This document shows positions 47,172 through 58,124 of a DNA stretch of 64,000 nucleotides, piece after piece. The stretch spans positions 372,001 through 436,000 of the forward strand of contig JADLSH010000305.1 of NCBI GenBank assembly GCA_016169945.1, written 5' to 3'. The stretch is from Trachythela sp. YZ-2020 (Eukaryota; Cnidaria; Anthozoa; Malacalcyonacea; Clavulariidae). Numbering within the stretch: the first letter of the stretch is position 1; each line of letters starts with the position of its first letter. The position numbers and the translations under genes are program-made. The notes beneath the pieces were generated by a model that searched no databases, was not told the DNA's origin, and saw only the letters and a list, made by a program, of their open reading frames with translations.

Positions 47172-47178
47172 TTAAGGC

Positions 47179-47385
47179 ACAGCATAGAGACGACCAGTAG
47201 GGCCACTCATTTGAAATTTTGTGTGCCCACTCATTACGCATTGGCAGCCAGTCAATTGCTTTTTCTGGCCAATAAGCAAGCTGGACTAACTTTCCTGGCC
47301 AGTAAACTGCATATTTTTGCATAAAAAGCCGGCTACATGTTGCATCGCCGAGTGGCCCTACTGGTCGTCTTTATACTGTGCTTAA
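47179..47385. repeat. Inverted copy of the signal-peptide coding sequence upstream of cupin copy 2
   Basis: 47179-47208 (AGCATAGAGACGACCAGTAG, then GGCCACTC) is the reverse complement, with two mismatches, of 47349-47384, which encodes part of the leader (RRVALLVVFILC). The transcript could therefore form a stem between its 5' leader and its start region, if transcription begins far enough upstream. Confidence 0.75.
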
Positions 47386-48149
47386 GGTCCCTAATTTCAA
47401 CCCAACACGACGTCGTTTGCACGGGAATCATCATGTCGAACAAGGAAACGGCTTTAAACTTCTCCCAGGTCCAGCGCTTGGAAGCGATCTGGCTTTGTAA
47501 TGTTAGCAACTACAGCATCAAAAAGAAAACAATCGTAACTAACATTGGCGAGCGAAGTGCAAAGATCTTGGCCGAGCCTATGAAGGAACTCAAGCCACGA
47601 ACATCAACCATTGTGCAAGATGTAAGCATCGACAACGCCGACTCGTTGGTACTAATTCACATCCCAGACAAAATAAATCTCGGTGGTATTATCCTTGACA
47701 CAGGCTGGTCACACTTAAGCGCCACAGTTCCCGATTTCTCCACCGAGTACCCGCTTTACAAGTCAGCGCAATACGAAGTTGGCAAAGTAAAGTTGGACCC
47801 CTTCTTCGCTACCGGGGCAATAGCTGCACCGAAGCAAGAGAACATGCGAAGCTATCAGGTGAAGGTGAACCTCTGGTTCAGCCCTGAAAATAGTAACTGC
47901 GCAATCCACAATCATCACACGGACCCAGAGTTGCTCGAAGTACATACTCAGATATTTGGCGTCGGCCGCATGCAGAAATTCCACGAGCAGACGTTCGACT
48001 CCATTTACGAAGATGTAATTCTGGGAGCAGGAATGACGCATGTTTGCTTTGCAGGCGTGAAAGAAGACGGCTCATTCTATTATCCTTGGCATCAGTATTT
48101 CGCTGACACCGATTGTATCTGGATGGCGATAGAATATCACCCACAGTAA
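47337..48149 (+). CDS. Cupin-like secreted protein, copy 2 (full length)
   Basis: 270 codons, intronless. Residues 1-22 (MLHRRVALLVVFILCLRSLI) form a signal peptide. The C-terminal half has a cupin metal-site pattern, AIHNHHTDPELLEVH (residues 189-203), then TQIFGVGRMQKF and, 70 residues on, YPWHQYFADTDCIW. The N-terminal half (NYSIKKKTIVTNIG to DTGWSHLSATVPDF) may be a second, degenerate cupin barrel. Its substrate is unknown. The cupin domains of fungal aldos-2-ulose dehydratase (the AUDH_Cupin type) are the first homology to test, because that enzyme acts on 1,5-anhydrofructose, the product of glucan lyase. AATAAA at 48156 lies seven bases after the stop. Near-identity with the other copies indicates recent duplication. 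Confidence 0.75.
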   Translation: MLHRRVALLVVFILCLRSLISTQHDVVCTGIIMSNKETALNFSQVQRLEAIWLCNVSNYSIKKKTIVTNIGERSAKILAEPMKELKPRTSTIVQDVSIDNADSLVLIHIPDKINLGGIILDTGWSHLSATVPDFSTEYPLYKSAQYEVGKVKLDPFFATGAIAAPKQENMRSYQVKVNLWFSPENSNCAIHNHHTDPELLEVHTQIFGVGRMQKFHEQTFDSIYEDVILGAGMTHVCFAGVKEDGSFYYPWHQYFADTDCIWMAIEYHPQ

Positions 48150-48583
48150 AATTCCAATAAAAACATTTCAGAAAAACATTCTAGTCAACTTAGTCAATTA
48201 TACGGACAAAAATATGACCCGTCTACACAACGAACAGCTTTTGGGCAAGGCACAGCTGAAAGGGCACGGCATGCACGACAAATTAGAAGTACTGATCTAA
48301 AAAGCCAGGACTGGATAGAACATCTTTATTATTTATTCAGAGCCATTCTTACAAACAAGAAGAGATTAATTATTAAGGCTTGTCAAATTCTTTACAACAC
48401 CACATCTTTTGAAGAGTTTTAGAACGTTTCAAGCACTGAACACTATAGCGATCAGTTTGAGGATCAAGAAATATATACGTCTAGGTAGCCGTGCCTTAAT
48501 TTTAGCCGTGCCGTGCTAAGAATATTAATAGTTGTAACGGGACAATAATGTTAATAATAGAATTAGTCTGTTAACAAGAACAA

Positions 48584-48832
48584 GTGTATGCATGTATTTA
48601 CCCTCGTTGTATTGAGTATATAAAGAGCAGAATAAAAAATCTTGAATGTGTAGTTCCAGCGTGGGTAGTGATGAACAATATACTTCAGGGATTACAGTAT
48701 CAAACTATACCTGAGAGAAATATAACAAGAACTTCGACGTATCGGGCAAAGGCCCTTCCTTCCAGACGAAGGACCATCGCTCGAAACGTCGAAGTTCTTG
48801 TCATATTTTTCAGGTAGTTTGATCCAGCAAAG
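48584..48832. mobile_element. Penelope-like terminal fragment, inverted pair (unit A)
   Basis: 48690-48735 (ATAACAAGAACTTCGACG) and 48786-48832 (CGTCGAAGTTCTTGTCATAT) are complementary. Between them is GACGAAGGACCATCGCTCGA then AACGTCG, a phrase typical of Penelope-like element ends. The reading frames across it (77 codons in unit A, 159 in unit B) are considered spurious. Confidence 0.5.
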
Positions 48833-49138
48833 CAGGCCATGTTACACGGGGCAATTTTCGCCGAAACTTGCAACGCAATTTCTGCAAAGAGCCATGAGCT
48901 ATGTAGAAATGTACGCACAGAAAAACAGTGAACATGGCCCGCGTTTCACCGATGCTATCATTCTCAATAATCAGTTTCTTTCTTGCCTTCTGGGCATGTT
49001 AACAAGAAAAATATCGGCAAAGTAAAGAGAGATTCATGCTCACAATTTCTCTGAGAATATACTTTTTACCTAACGTCGGTCTGTGCCCGAAATTGCGTTG
49101 CAAGTTGCAGCAAAAATTGCCTCGTGTAACATGGCCTT
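48833..49138. mobile_element. TTACACG-type MITE (unit A)
   Basis: AGGCCATGTTACACGGGGCA at the left is mirrored by TGCCTCGTGTAACATGGCCT at the right, with sub-terminal GAAACTTGCAACGCAATTTC / GAAATTGCGTTGCAAGTTGC. Homologous to 56552-56861, 36488-36822 and the interrupted remnant around 17783/19157. Confidence 0.8.
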
Positions 49139-50652
49139 AATCCCTCAAGAATACACAATAAAAATAGTGCATTACACCCTTGTGAATCACTGATCTCGAA
49201 ATTGAGCTAGATTAAGAACCATTATGCAGGGTGAAAATCGCGGGGATTAAGCGTCCTCCACTTAGAGCATTCCCACGGACCTTCGTGCGAACATTTTTTC
49301 AAGGCGACATTGGGGGACTGTAGCTAGCCTACTAACAAACACAGTAATATTGTAATTACAGCATAGGAGGATCTACTGTGGGGTGCAGGGGGGTGCGCAC
49401 CCCTCTAGAAAACGCCAGCACCCCCCACAAAGTCAGAATCAACGAGTTCATACTGAAATTTTCACGATCTATGGCATCTTTGACATAATTTGCGCTGGTG
49501 GTGGAAGGGGCACCCCCCCGGAAAAATCTGCACCCCCTCTGTCAGATGAGCCTGGAGCCCCTGAATTACAGTCTATTATCAGAGCCTAATTCCTTGTTCA
49601 CGGGATAATTATTCCGTCCACACAGATTCTGGGTACAGTTTATGATTGCAGGAATCTTTAATACACTTTCTGATTGGTGTACTTGTACAGATGAGCAAAA
49701 AACTATTTTCTTTTTAAGACCAAAACACTTAACATGACTCACTCTTCCGCAGAGGCTTCTAGAGCTTTTTTGTTAGTTCAAGCTTTTTTATTAATCTAAT
49801 CCGCGAACATTTCTCACGTGTACCCAGTGAGCTCCATATATATCTGGAGTGAGAACTCATGAAATTGACGTCCAGTGCCAGTCCCCTTCTATTGTTTTTG
49901 TCTGCGCGGTTTGCACAAGGCGGCAAGGAGTGTACCAAAATTTCGTGTTTTTACTTCGATTTAAAGAATAACATTATGATTTTATTAACTAATAACTTGA
50001 TTAGCGATACGATCCGTTAGAAATACTAGAATTAGCTGGGAGAAATGGTAGGAAAACTGTTATGACTTTCATAGAATTTGGACGTCAATTGCTGCCATCT
50101 TGGCTTCACTTTTCCTATTTGCCAAACATTAGAAGTTTTTACTCTAAATATATATAGATCTCACTGCGTGTACCGCACGCTTCATATTTTACGCCTGGCA
50201 AAACTTCGTGTAAAACTAATAAAAAAGCTCCACAAGCAAATCCGGAGGAGAGCCAAACTATATAATAATTATTACCAAGTTTGAATGCCCATGAGGCATA
50301 TTTTAACAGCAGAGTTTATCGTTTTTGTTTACACCCTCTGTTAAGACTCTTCCCAAACATGTCGCATCCCTAATAGTCTCTCTTTTACATGAAGAAATTT
50401 AATTAGCATCTTCTCTTCTGTGCTGATTAGCACCGTTTTGGCTAAATTAATAAGCCTTTCTGCCTAGTAAACCACCCTCTACAATAATCTCCCCCAAACA
50501 TTCCTGAAATGAATAAGCTCCGAAGGCTTATTGCAAAGTTTACGGGTAATTTTATTGAAAAGAGGTATGGTTTTGCGTTATTTTCGGGCCGCCAGTACTT
50601 TATTTGTTGTTTCTTGAACATTTTATGATCAAGTACAAGATGAATTACCAAT
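49139..50652. other. Rest of duplication unit A, no gene
   Basis: Includes a G/C-run repeat (49370-49560; ends GGGGTGCAGGGGGGTGCGCA and TCTGCACCCCCTCTGTCAGA). The rest is non-coding sequence shared with 56862-58124. Confidence 0.5.
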
Positions 50653-50842
50653 TTAGAAAATTGGCAAATTCATTAATGAACACTCGGAGCTGTCCGTTTT
50701 TTTCAAGCAAGCCATACAAGAAAAGCTTTTTCTTAAAGCCAAAGCTTCTTTTTTTTTACCAAATTCTTGTACGAGTTGGGAAATAACTTTGGATTGGAAT
50801 TCCTCGTAAAGTTCAAGACTGCGATCGTAAAGCAGAAGAGTG
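50653..50842 (-). pseudogene. Truncated duplicate of the NB-ARC/MYND gene 3' end
   Basis: Minus-strand translation LLLYDRSLELYEEFQSKVIS then QLVQEFG matches the C-terminus of the large gene at 58125. After that point a local rearrangement (run of T, AAGCCAAAGCTTC) changes the frame, so the last ~30 residues are read out of frame (SFSCMACLKKTDSSECSLMN). Homology stops abruptly at 50842 where the duplication ends. Confidence 0.85.
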
Positions 50843-50852
50843 TCCGAGCAAG

Positions 50853-50968
50853 ATAGAGCAAGAGTAGCCAATCAGAATCTGATATTTGTAAAAGCCCACT
50901 TCAAAGCTTACGTGTAACTTGGGTTAATCTACATTACCGAAATTTACTCTCCTCTCGCCTGTATAAAC
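50853..50968. repeat. 115-bp repeat, copy 2
   Basis: Copy of 44171-44286, beginning ten bases after the duplication breakpoint. Confidence 0.85.
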
Positions 50969-51079
50969 GTCTATAATTATATATCGCTATAATTGCCTTG
51001 GACCGCAATTTCCGTATTTCCGAATAAATAAATAAATCAATGCCAGGTTTCCAGAATTTTGTAATTTTAATTCTGAAAA

Positions 51080-52415
51080 TTTATTTTATTTATTTATTTA
51101 TTCAACTTCGCCAGATAAAGGTTATACGAATGACATACACAAGTGCACAACACAAATACAATACAAACAGTAACGAATGGCGGGGACACCACAACAGTTA
51201 AAACCAATTACTGTGGGCCCTTTTAACATATAAGTTAAGTAAACTAATATCTAGAAACAACAGTTAATGACATTGTTTAAACTTCGACAACAGTTACAAT
51301 TTAAACATATAGACTTCCATGTTCTTGGGTCCTCTGCGTCATAACAAATGTGCAGGGCTTTGAAATAATAGTCCCGCAACAATCTTTTGAATAAAGTTAG
51401 ACTTGAATCTGGATGCCTTAAGTTGTTGCGAGACAGTTCCAAACTCTCGTAACACGGGTGAAATAGGAACGCTGGAATGCACTAGTCCTGCACTTTTGTG
51501 GACGGAATAATACCTCATTACTACTGTCTTGATGATCTGCAGGTTACTCTCGTTGGAATAATGGGTTGAGGAAGAACATCTTCAGATATTGTGACCAGAC
51601 CATTTACAGCTTTAAAAAAGAACATGAGATCCATATACTCATGCCAGTAGGATAACGGCATTAGTTCCAAAGTGATCAGCCTCTCGCGGTAAGACTGACT
51701 ACACATATAGGGTATATTCAGCATGAACTTCGAAGCTCTTCTCTGGATGCGTTCGGTTCGTTTGATGAGACCTGTGGACTGGGGAGACCATACCTGGCTT
51801 GAATAGCCGAGAACAGGGCGAACCACTGACAAATACAGTGTGCGGCGAGTCCTTGTGTTGGTTATTTCTGGCAATTTCTGCACTGCTTCTCCTCACGAAA
51901 CCCAGCAGCTTGTTTGCTTTCGCACAACGTTCTAGTACATGCTTGGTCCATGTAAGGTCGCTAGAAACGCAAATTCCCAGGTCCTTTTCGATTGATGTTG
52001 TTGCAAGTTCGTTGTCCTTGATCTTATACGGGTAAACGACGGGTCGAGTCTTCCTAGTCACACGCAGACATTTGCACTTTGATTGATTGAAGACGAGCCC
52101 ACTGGAAGAAGACCCCACTGGAAGAAGACCAACTGTCTAGGTTACTCAGATCACGTTGGAGTAAAGTAGCGTCGGAGAGGGAATCGACGCAACGGAAGAT
52201 CTTAAGGAAACACTTGAGTTCTTAACAACGTCAGGTAGGTCATTCACATAGAGGAGGAAAAGGATAGGGCCTAATATGCTGCCTTGAGGTACTCCCGAAG
52301 ACACCGGTTTTTCAGAAGATGTTGCACCAAGACTAGTAACACGCTTTCGAAGGTCATGTAGATATGATGAAAACCAGTCGAGAAGAGATCCTCTGATATT
52401 GAATCTTTTAAGTTT
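51080..52415 (-). mobile_element. Non-LTR retrotransposon, 3' half, broken
   Basis: Minus strand. 52400-52200 encodes [20 protein letters not shown] and [20 protein letters not shown], the conserved reverse-transcriptase block. 52118-51850 encodes VFNQSKCKCLRVTRKTR and DLGICVSSDLTWTKHV. 51883-51521 encodes LYLSVVRPVLGYSSQVWSPQ and RTERIQRRASKFML. The FADD catalytic block is not recognisable and several frameshifts separate the pieces. An (AAATA)-type tail at about 51083-51105 marks the 3' end. Confidence 0.85.
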
Positions 52416-52429
52416 GGCAATTGTATTGT

Positions 52430-54345
52430 ATTGTATTGTGTGTATTTAATGAAATTACCTTGCAGCCATGAAGGCTGAATTACGTAATTATTACAATTAA
52501 TACTAAGCTAAAACCAATTATGTACATACATGATATCATAATTATGCTAATTACTTATAAGACAACACTACTTAGATAAAGATTAGTAAAAATATTTTAA
52601 ATCTTAACTATTCTAAAAATTCAAGAAAGGATGTTAACTATTGTTAACTTTTTTACACATTGCATATATAAAAGAGTTTTCCACCCTATTTGTATGAGTC
52701 ATAGGAATATTGAACGTTCTTTCATGTCTTAAATTGTAACTAAATTCATTTCTATCTGGTAACAAATTATGAATTTTATTGTTTGAGTCAGACACGGCAG
52801 ATTGAAATAACTTATCACAAAGATGTTCGTGGTGGTCTTTCAAAGATGGAATACCAAGTAAATTTAGTGTATCAGAATAATTTTCTTCAGGCATGATAAT
52901 GGCCATAGCTCTTTTCTCCAACCGTTTCAAATCATTTTGCAAGTATTGAGGGAGTGCATAATAACATACCGGGATGGCATAGTCCATGACAGAGATCTAA
53001 CACATGATGTATAAAAGGTGGCCAAGTCTTTACATGGAACATTTGCACGTTTAAGTTGTTTAAGAAAATAAAGTCTCTTGTTGACCTTTTTGACCACTTC
53101 GTCTATGTGAGGTTTCCATGATAGTTTATTGTTAATAGTAAGACCCAAGGGTTTAATATTCGTAACAACTTCTAACTCTTTTCCATTAATTACAATTGGA
53201 TCAAAGGGCCTCGACTCAGCGTTGAAAGAGATCCGTAGCTCCTTACATGTATCTGGATTAAGTTGCATTCTGTTTTCATTAGACCACATAATCACATCAT
53301 CTGTAATATTTTGGGCATTACTAATAGAGTCTTTCGGAACAATTTCTGATACTGTCGAATCATCAATGTACTTCCAGAAGTCTACTTGAGTTACTTTTAG
53401 ATCATTTATCAGTAAAATAACTTAGTTCCTTGGGGGACACCAGATGGAATTGGGCCCCATTCTGAATAACAGGTATCAGCTAATTTAACAAGTTGGTATC
53501 TATTTGTCAGGAAATCTGATATCCAGTTGATGACGCTATAAGGTATTTCTAACTCTGATAACTTTTGAATCAAGATTGAATGATGAAATCGAACGCTTTG
53601 CGATAATCGAAAAGGATTGATCTTGTGACAGCACCATTACCGTCAGTGGCAGTGGACCAGCGATGGATCATGCTGATTAATGCAATGGTAGTAGAACTTT
53701 TAGGAATAGCGCCGTACTGTTTGGGTCGATGACTTTCAAAACCGTTGGTTTCACATAATCAGCGACAATAAATTCCTCAGCAACTTTAGAGATACTAGCA
53801 GTAAGTGAAATAGGTCTTAAATCTTTCTTCGGATTTTTTACAATTTTTGTCTTTGGCAAAGGTGTGATATCAGCCATTTTCCAGGTGGTAGGTACACGTT
53901 GCTCTCGATACGAAGTGTTGAGAATAAATGAGATTGGAAGGGCCAGGACATACGAGTATTCCTTTAATACCCAATTAGGTAATTTATCGGGACCACTCGC
54001 CCTGTTCGCTGGAAGTTTTGATAAAACTTTTTGCACCCTTATTTCGGATACATTTGGAAAGATTGACATTTCTTCCAACGGAAAATTTGGTAACGGAGAT
54101 TGTAGCCTGTATTCCTCTAGAGGTTCTAAAAATGCTGTATTAATTTCGTTTGCTCGTTCTTTCTTTCTGTGTAAGGTTAGAAAACGCTTCAACATTGGTT
54201 AAACTTATCGGTTCCCGTTTGGTGTTAAAATTAGAGACACGTTTAACTTCACTCCACCAATTCTTCGGGGTTTTTTCTTTCAATTTATGAATATTTAATT
54301 TATATGAATTTATACGAAATGAGAGGTAATACTTGACAGGTGCCG
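52430..54345 (-). mobile_element. Second non-LTR retrotransposon, broken
   Basis: Minus strand. 54195-53677 encodes the start of the reverse transcriptase (VLSKLPANRASGPDKLPNWV, TTWKMADITPLPK, LRPISLTASISKVAEEFI). 53670-53400 continues the core out of frame. 53295-52927 encodes NENRMQLNPDTCKELRISF and LGLTINNKLSWKPHIDEVVK. 52987-52634 encodes DYAIPVCYYALPQYL and YNLRHERTFNIPMT. At least three frame breaks. Its 5' side abuts cupin copy 3. Confidence 0.85.
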
Positions 54346-54514
54346 AAAAATAGCTGGTGACCGTTGCTTATGTCAAAACATTGAAGTTTATGGGCGGAGT
54401 CGTATTCAGAAAAAAACGATCAAAAACAAGCAAATACTTTGATGCGTACTGTTCGATGAAATCGATCCGTAGTAATATTCAACCCAACACGACGTCGTTT
54501 CCACGGGAATCATC

Positions 54515-55225
54515 ATGTCGAACAAGGAAACGGCTTTAAACTTCTCCCAGCGCTTGGAAGCGATCTGGCTTTGTAATGTTAGCAACTACAGCATCGACAA
54601 GAGAACAATCGTAACTAACATTGGCGAGCGAAGTGCAAAGATCTTGGCCGAGCCTATGAAGGAACTCAAGCCACGAACATCAACCATTGTGCAAGATGTA
54701 AGCATCGACAACGCCGACTCTTTGGTACTAATTCACATCCCAGACAAAATAAATCTCGGTGGTATTATCCTTGACACAGGCTGGTCACACTTAAGCGCCA
54801 CAGTTCCCGATTTCTCCACCGAGTACCCGCTTTACAAGTCAGCGCAATACGAAGTTGGCAAAGTAAAGTTCGACCCCTTCTTCGCTACCGGGGCAATAGC
54901 TGCACCGAAGCAAGAGAACATGCGAAACTATCAGGTGAAGGTGAACCTCTGGTTCAGCCCTGAAAATAGTAACTGCGCAATCCACAATCATCACACGGAC
55001 CCAGAGTTGCTCGAAGTACATACTCAGATATTTGGCGTCGGCCGCATGCAGAAATTCCATGAGCAGAAGTTCGACTCCATTTACGAAGATGTAATTCTGG
55101 GAGCAGGAATGACGCATGTTTGCTTTGCAGGCGTGAACGAAGACGGCTCATTCTATTATCCTTGGCATCAGTATTTCGCTGACACCGATTGTATCTGGAT
55201 GGCGATAGAATATCACCCACAGTAA
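54515..55225 (+). CDS. Cupin-like protein, copy 3 (no signal peptide)
   Basis: 236 codons starting MSNKETALNFSQRLEAIWLC, which is the internal Met 34 of copy 2. The signal-peptide segment is lost because the duplication boundary lies at 54478, and an in-frame TAA sits two codons before the retained leader. It lacks two residues (Val-Gln) present in copy 2 and keeps the full cupin signature and the C-terminal YPWHQYFADTDCIW. If expressed from this Met it would be cytosolic, like the neighbouring lyase-like enzyme; an unseen upstream exon could restore a leader. AATAAA lies at 55232. Confidence 0.7.
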   Translation: MSNKETALNFSQRLEAIWLCNVSNYSIDKRTIVTNIGERSAKILAEPMKELKPRTSTIVQDVSIDNADSLVLIHIPDKINLGGIILDTGWSHLSATVPDFSTEYPLYKSAQYEVGKVKFDPFFATGAIAAPKQENMRNYQVKVNLWFSPENSNCAIHNHHTDPELLEVHTQIFGVGRMQKFHEQKFDSIYEDVILGAGMTHVCFAGVNEDGSFYYPWHQYFADTDCIWMAIEYHPQ

Positions 55226-55595
55226 AATTCCAATAAAAACATTTCAGAAAAACATTCTAGTCAATTTAGCCAATTATACGGACAAAAATATGACCCGTCT
55301 GCACTACAGATTTTGGGCAAGGCACAGCTGAAAGGACACGGCATGCACGACAAATTAGAAGTACTGATCTAAAAAACCAGGACTGGATAGAAAATCTTTA
55401 TTATTTAGTGAGCCATTCTTGCAAACGAGAAGAGATTATTAAGGCTTGTCAAATTCTTTACAACACCACATCTTTTGAAAAGAGTTTTGGAACGTTTCAA
55501 ACACTGGACACTATAGCGATCAGTTTGAGGATCAAGAAATATATACGTCTAGGTAGCCGTGCCTTCATTTTAGCCGTGCCGTGCTAAGAATATTA

Positions 55596-55993
55596 GGGAG
55601 TTTACGAACTACGACGCGGTCACCGCGACGACGCCACGTCAATTTATGCTTGACATAAGCCACAGGAATTAACTATACTGCTTTAATTGTCTAAAGCATG
55701 TTTTAACAACCTTAGAAACGTTTAAATTAGGCGAAAACACTCCGATGTTTAGCTGAAATTTGTCGTTCGGTCAACGTTATAAAACAGCTCTCACGACGCA
55801 ACCAGCTTTCATATCACTCAGAAGACGTGAAAATTCCTCATTTGACGATGTCATAAGAATGGCAACGCTGCTGAGGAACCCCCTGGGACCACAAATTATT
55901 CATCCTTTTTGTTGTGCATGCATGATCCATGACGTATATCTTTGTTTTGCAGGCGCGTCGTCGAGCTGGTCGCGTCGTAGATCGTAAACTCCC
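55596..55993. mobile_element. MITE, 398 bp, present only in unit B
   Basis: Ends are GGGAGTTTACGA and its complement. Sub-terminal ACTACGACGCGGTC and GCGTCGTAGATC are inverted. Unit A at 48520 reads AAGAATATTAATAGTTG without the insert, giving an empty site. The target duplication is ambiguous (TA or TTA). Confidence 0.85.
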
Positions 55994-56551
55994 TAATAAT
56001 AGTTGTAACGGGACAATAATGTTAATAATACAAATTTATATGCAGTTTTGATCAAAAAACTGCAAATACCATAATTGCAATGCTGCGAGATACATTTTAG
56101 GATTTAATGGCTGTGCAAATATGTTACCTTTCATCTGGGACAAAATAATACGTTTTCCACAATGCTATCCAAAATAAGCACACAAGGTAGATTGTAATTC
56201 ACTTTGTGTATCATTATTCTACCCTGAAACGTGTTTTCAAGTCCCAACCTTCTTTTAACCGATAATCTAACCTTCATATACTAACAAGAACAAGTGTATG
56301 CATGTATTTACCCTCGTTGTATTGAGTATATAAAGAGCAGAATAAAAAATCTTGAATGTGTAGTTCCAGCGTGGGTAGTGATGAACAATATACTTCAGGG
56401 ATTACAGTATCAAACTATACCTGAGAGAAATATAACAAGAACTTCGACGTATCGGGCAGACGGGCAAAGGCCCTTCCTTCCAGACGAAGGACCATCGCTC
56501 GAAACGTCGAAGTTCTTGTCATATTTTTCAGGTAGTTTGATCCAGCAAAGC

Positions 56552-56861
56552 AGGCCATGTTACACGGGGCAATTTTCGCCGAAACTTGCAACGCAATTTC
56601 TGCAAAGAGCCATGAGCTATGTAGAAATGTACGCACAGAAAAACAGTGAACATGGCCCGCGTTTCACCGATGCTATCATTCTCAATAATCAGTTTCTTTC
56701 TTGCCTTCTGGGCATGTTTAGCAAGAAAAGTATCGGCAAAGTAAAGAGAGATTCATGCTCACAATTTCTCTGAGAATATACTTTTTACCTAACGTCGGTC
56801 TGTGTCCGAAATTACGTTGCAAGTTGCAGCAAAAATTGCCTCGTGTAACATTATTGGCCTT
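56552..56861. mobile_element. TTACACG-type MITE (unit B)
   Basis: Duplicate of 48833-49138, with a small change (ATTATT) at the right end. Confidence 0.75.
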
Positions 56862-58124
56862 AATCCCTCAAGTATACACAATAAAAATAGTGCATTACAC
56901 CCTTGTGAATCACTGATCTCGAAATTGAGCTAGATTAAGAACCATTGTGCAAGGGTGAAAATCGCGGAGATTAAGCACCCCCCCGGAAAAATCTGCACCC
57001 CCTCTGTCAGATGAGCCTGGAGCCCCTGAATTACAGTCTATTAGAGCCTAATCCTTGTTCACGGGATAATTATTCCGTCCACACAGATTCTGGGTACAGT
57101 TTACGATTGCAGGAATCTTTAATACACTTTCTGATTGGTGTACTTGTACAGATGAGCAAAAAACTATTTTCTTTTTAAGACCAAATTCAAAACACTTAAC
57201 ATGACTCACTCTTCCGCAGAGGCTTCTAGAGCTTTTTCGTTAGTTCAAGCTTTTTTATTAATCTAATCCGCGAACATTTCTCACGTGTATCCAGTGAGCT
57301 CCATATATATCTGGAGTGAGAACTCACGAAATTGACGTCCAGTGCCAGTTCCCTTCTATTGTTTTTGTCTGCGCGGTTTGCACAAGGCGGCAAGGAGTGT
57401 ACCAACATTTCGTGTTTTTACTTCGATTTAAAAAATAACATTATGATTTTATGAACTAATAACTTGATTAGCGATACGATCCGTTAGAAAAAACTGGAAT
57501 TCGCTGGAAAAAATGGTAGGAAAACTGTTATGACTTTCATAGAATTCGGACGTCAATTGCCGCCATCTTGGCTTCACTTTTCCTATTTGCCAAACATTAG
57601 AAGTTTTTACCCTAAATATATATAGAGCTCACTGCGTGTACCGCACGCTTCATATTTTACGCCTGGCAAAACTTCGTGTACAACTAATAAAAAGGCTCCA
57701 CAAGCAAATCCGGAGGAGAGCCAAACTATATAATACTAACAAGCTTGAATGCCCATGAGGCATATTTTAACAGCAGAGTTTATCGTTTTTGTTTACACCT
57801 TCTGTTAAGACTCTTCCCAAACATGCCGCATCCCTAATAGTCTCTCTTTTACATGAAGAAATTTAATTAGCATGATTAACTAATGCTGATTAGCTTACCG
57901 TTTTGGCTAAATTAATAAGCCTTTCTGCCTAGTAAACCCCCCTCTACAATAATCTCCCCAAACATTCCTGAAATGAATAAGCCCCGAAGGCTTATTGCAA
58001 AGTTTACGGGTAATTTTATTGAAAAGAGGTATGGTTTTGCGTTATTTTCGGGCCGCCAGTACTTTATTTGTTGTTTCTTGAACATTTCATGATCCATTGT
58101 TTAGTTCCTCAAGTACAAGATCAA
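56862..58124. other. Rest of duplication unit B, no gene
   Basis: Non-coding sequence between the duplicated MITE and the 3' end of the large minus-strand gene. It presumably includes that gene's 3' UTR (up to about 58120 on the minus strand). Confidence 0.45.

Larger units (their letters stand above)
47396..50842. repeat. Segmental duplication, unit A
   Basis: Matches 54478-58323 in the same orientation, from TTCAACCCAACACGACG in the cupin leader to the 3' end of the NB-ARC-type gene (GATCGTAAAGCAGAAGAGTG). Unit A has about 250 bp at 49265-49510 that unit B lacks; unit B has about 400 bp (55596-55993) and about 240 bp (56030-56275) that A lacks. Sequence agreement outside the gaps looks above 95%. 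Confidence 0.9.

Noticed and set aside
48584..48817. Duplicated small gene (77 codons; 159 in unit B at 56294)
   Set aside because: The frame runs over Penelope-like and MITE inverted repeats, differs in length between the two units and has no domain.
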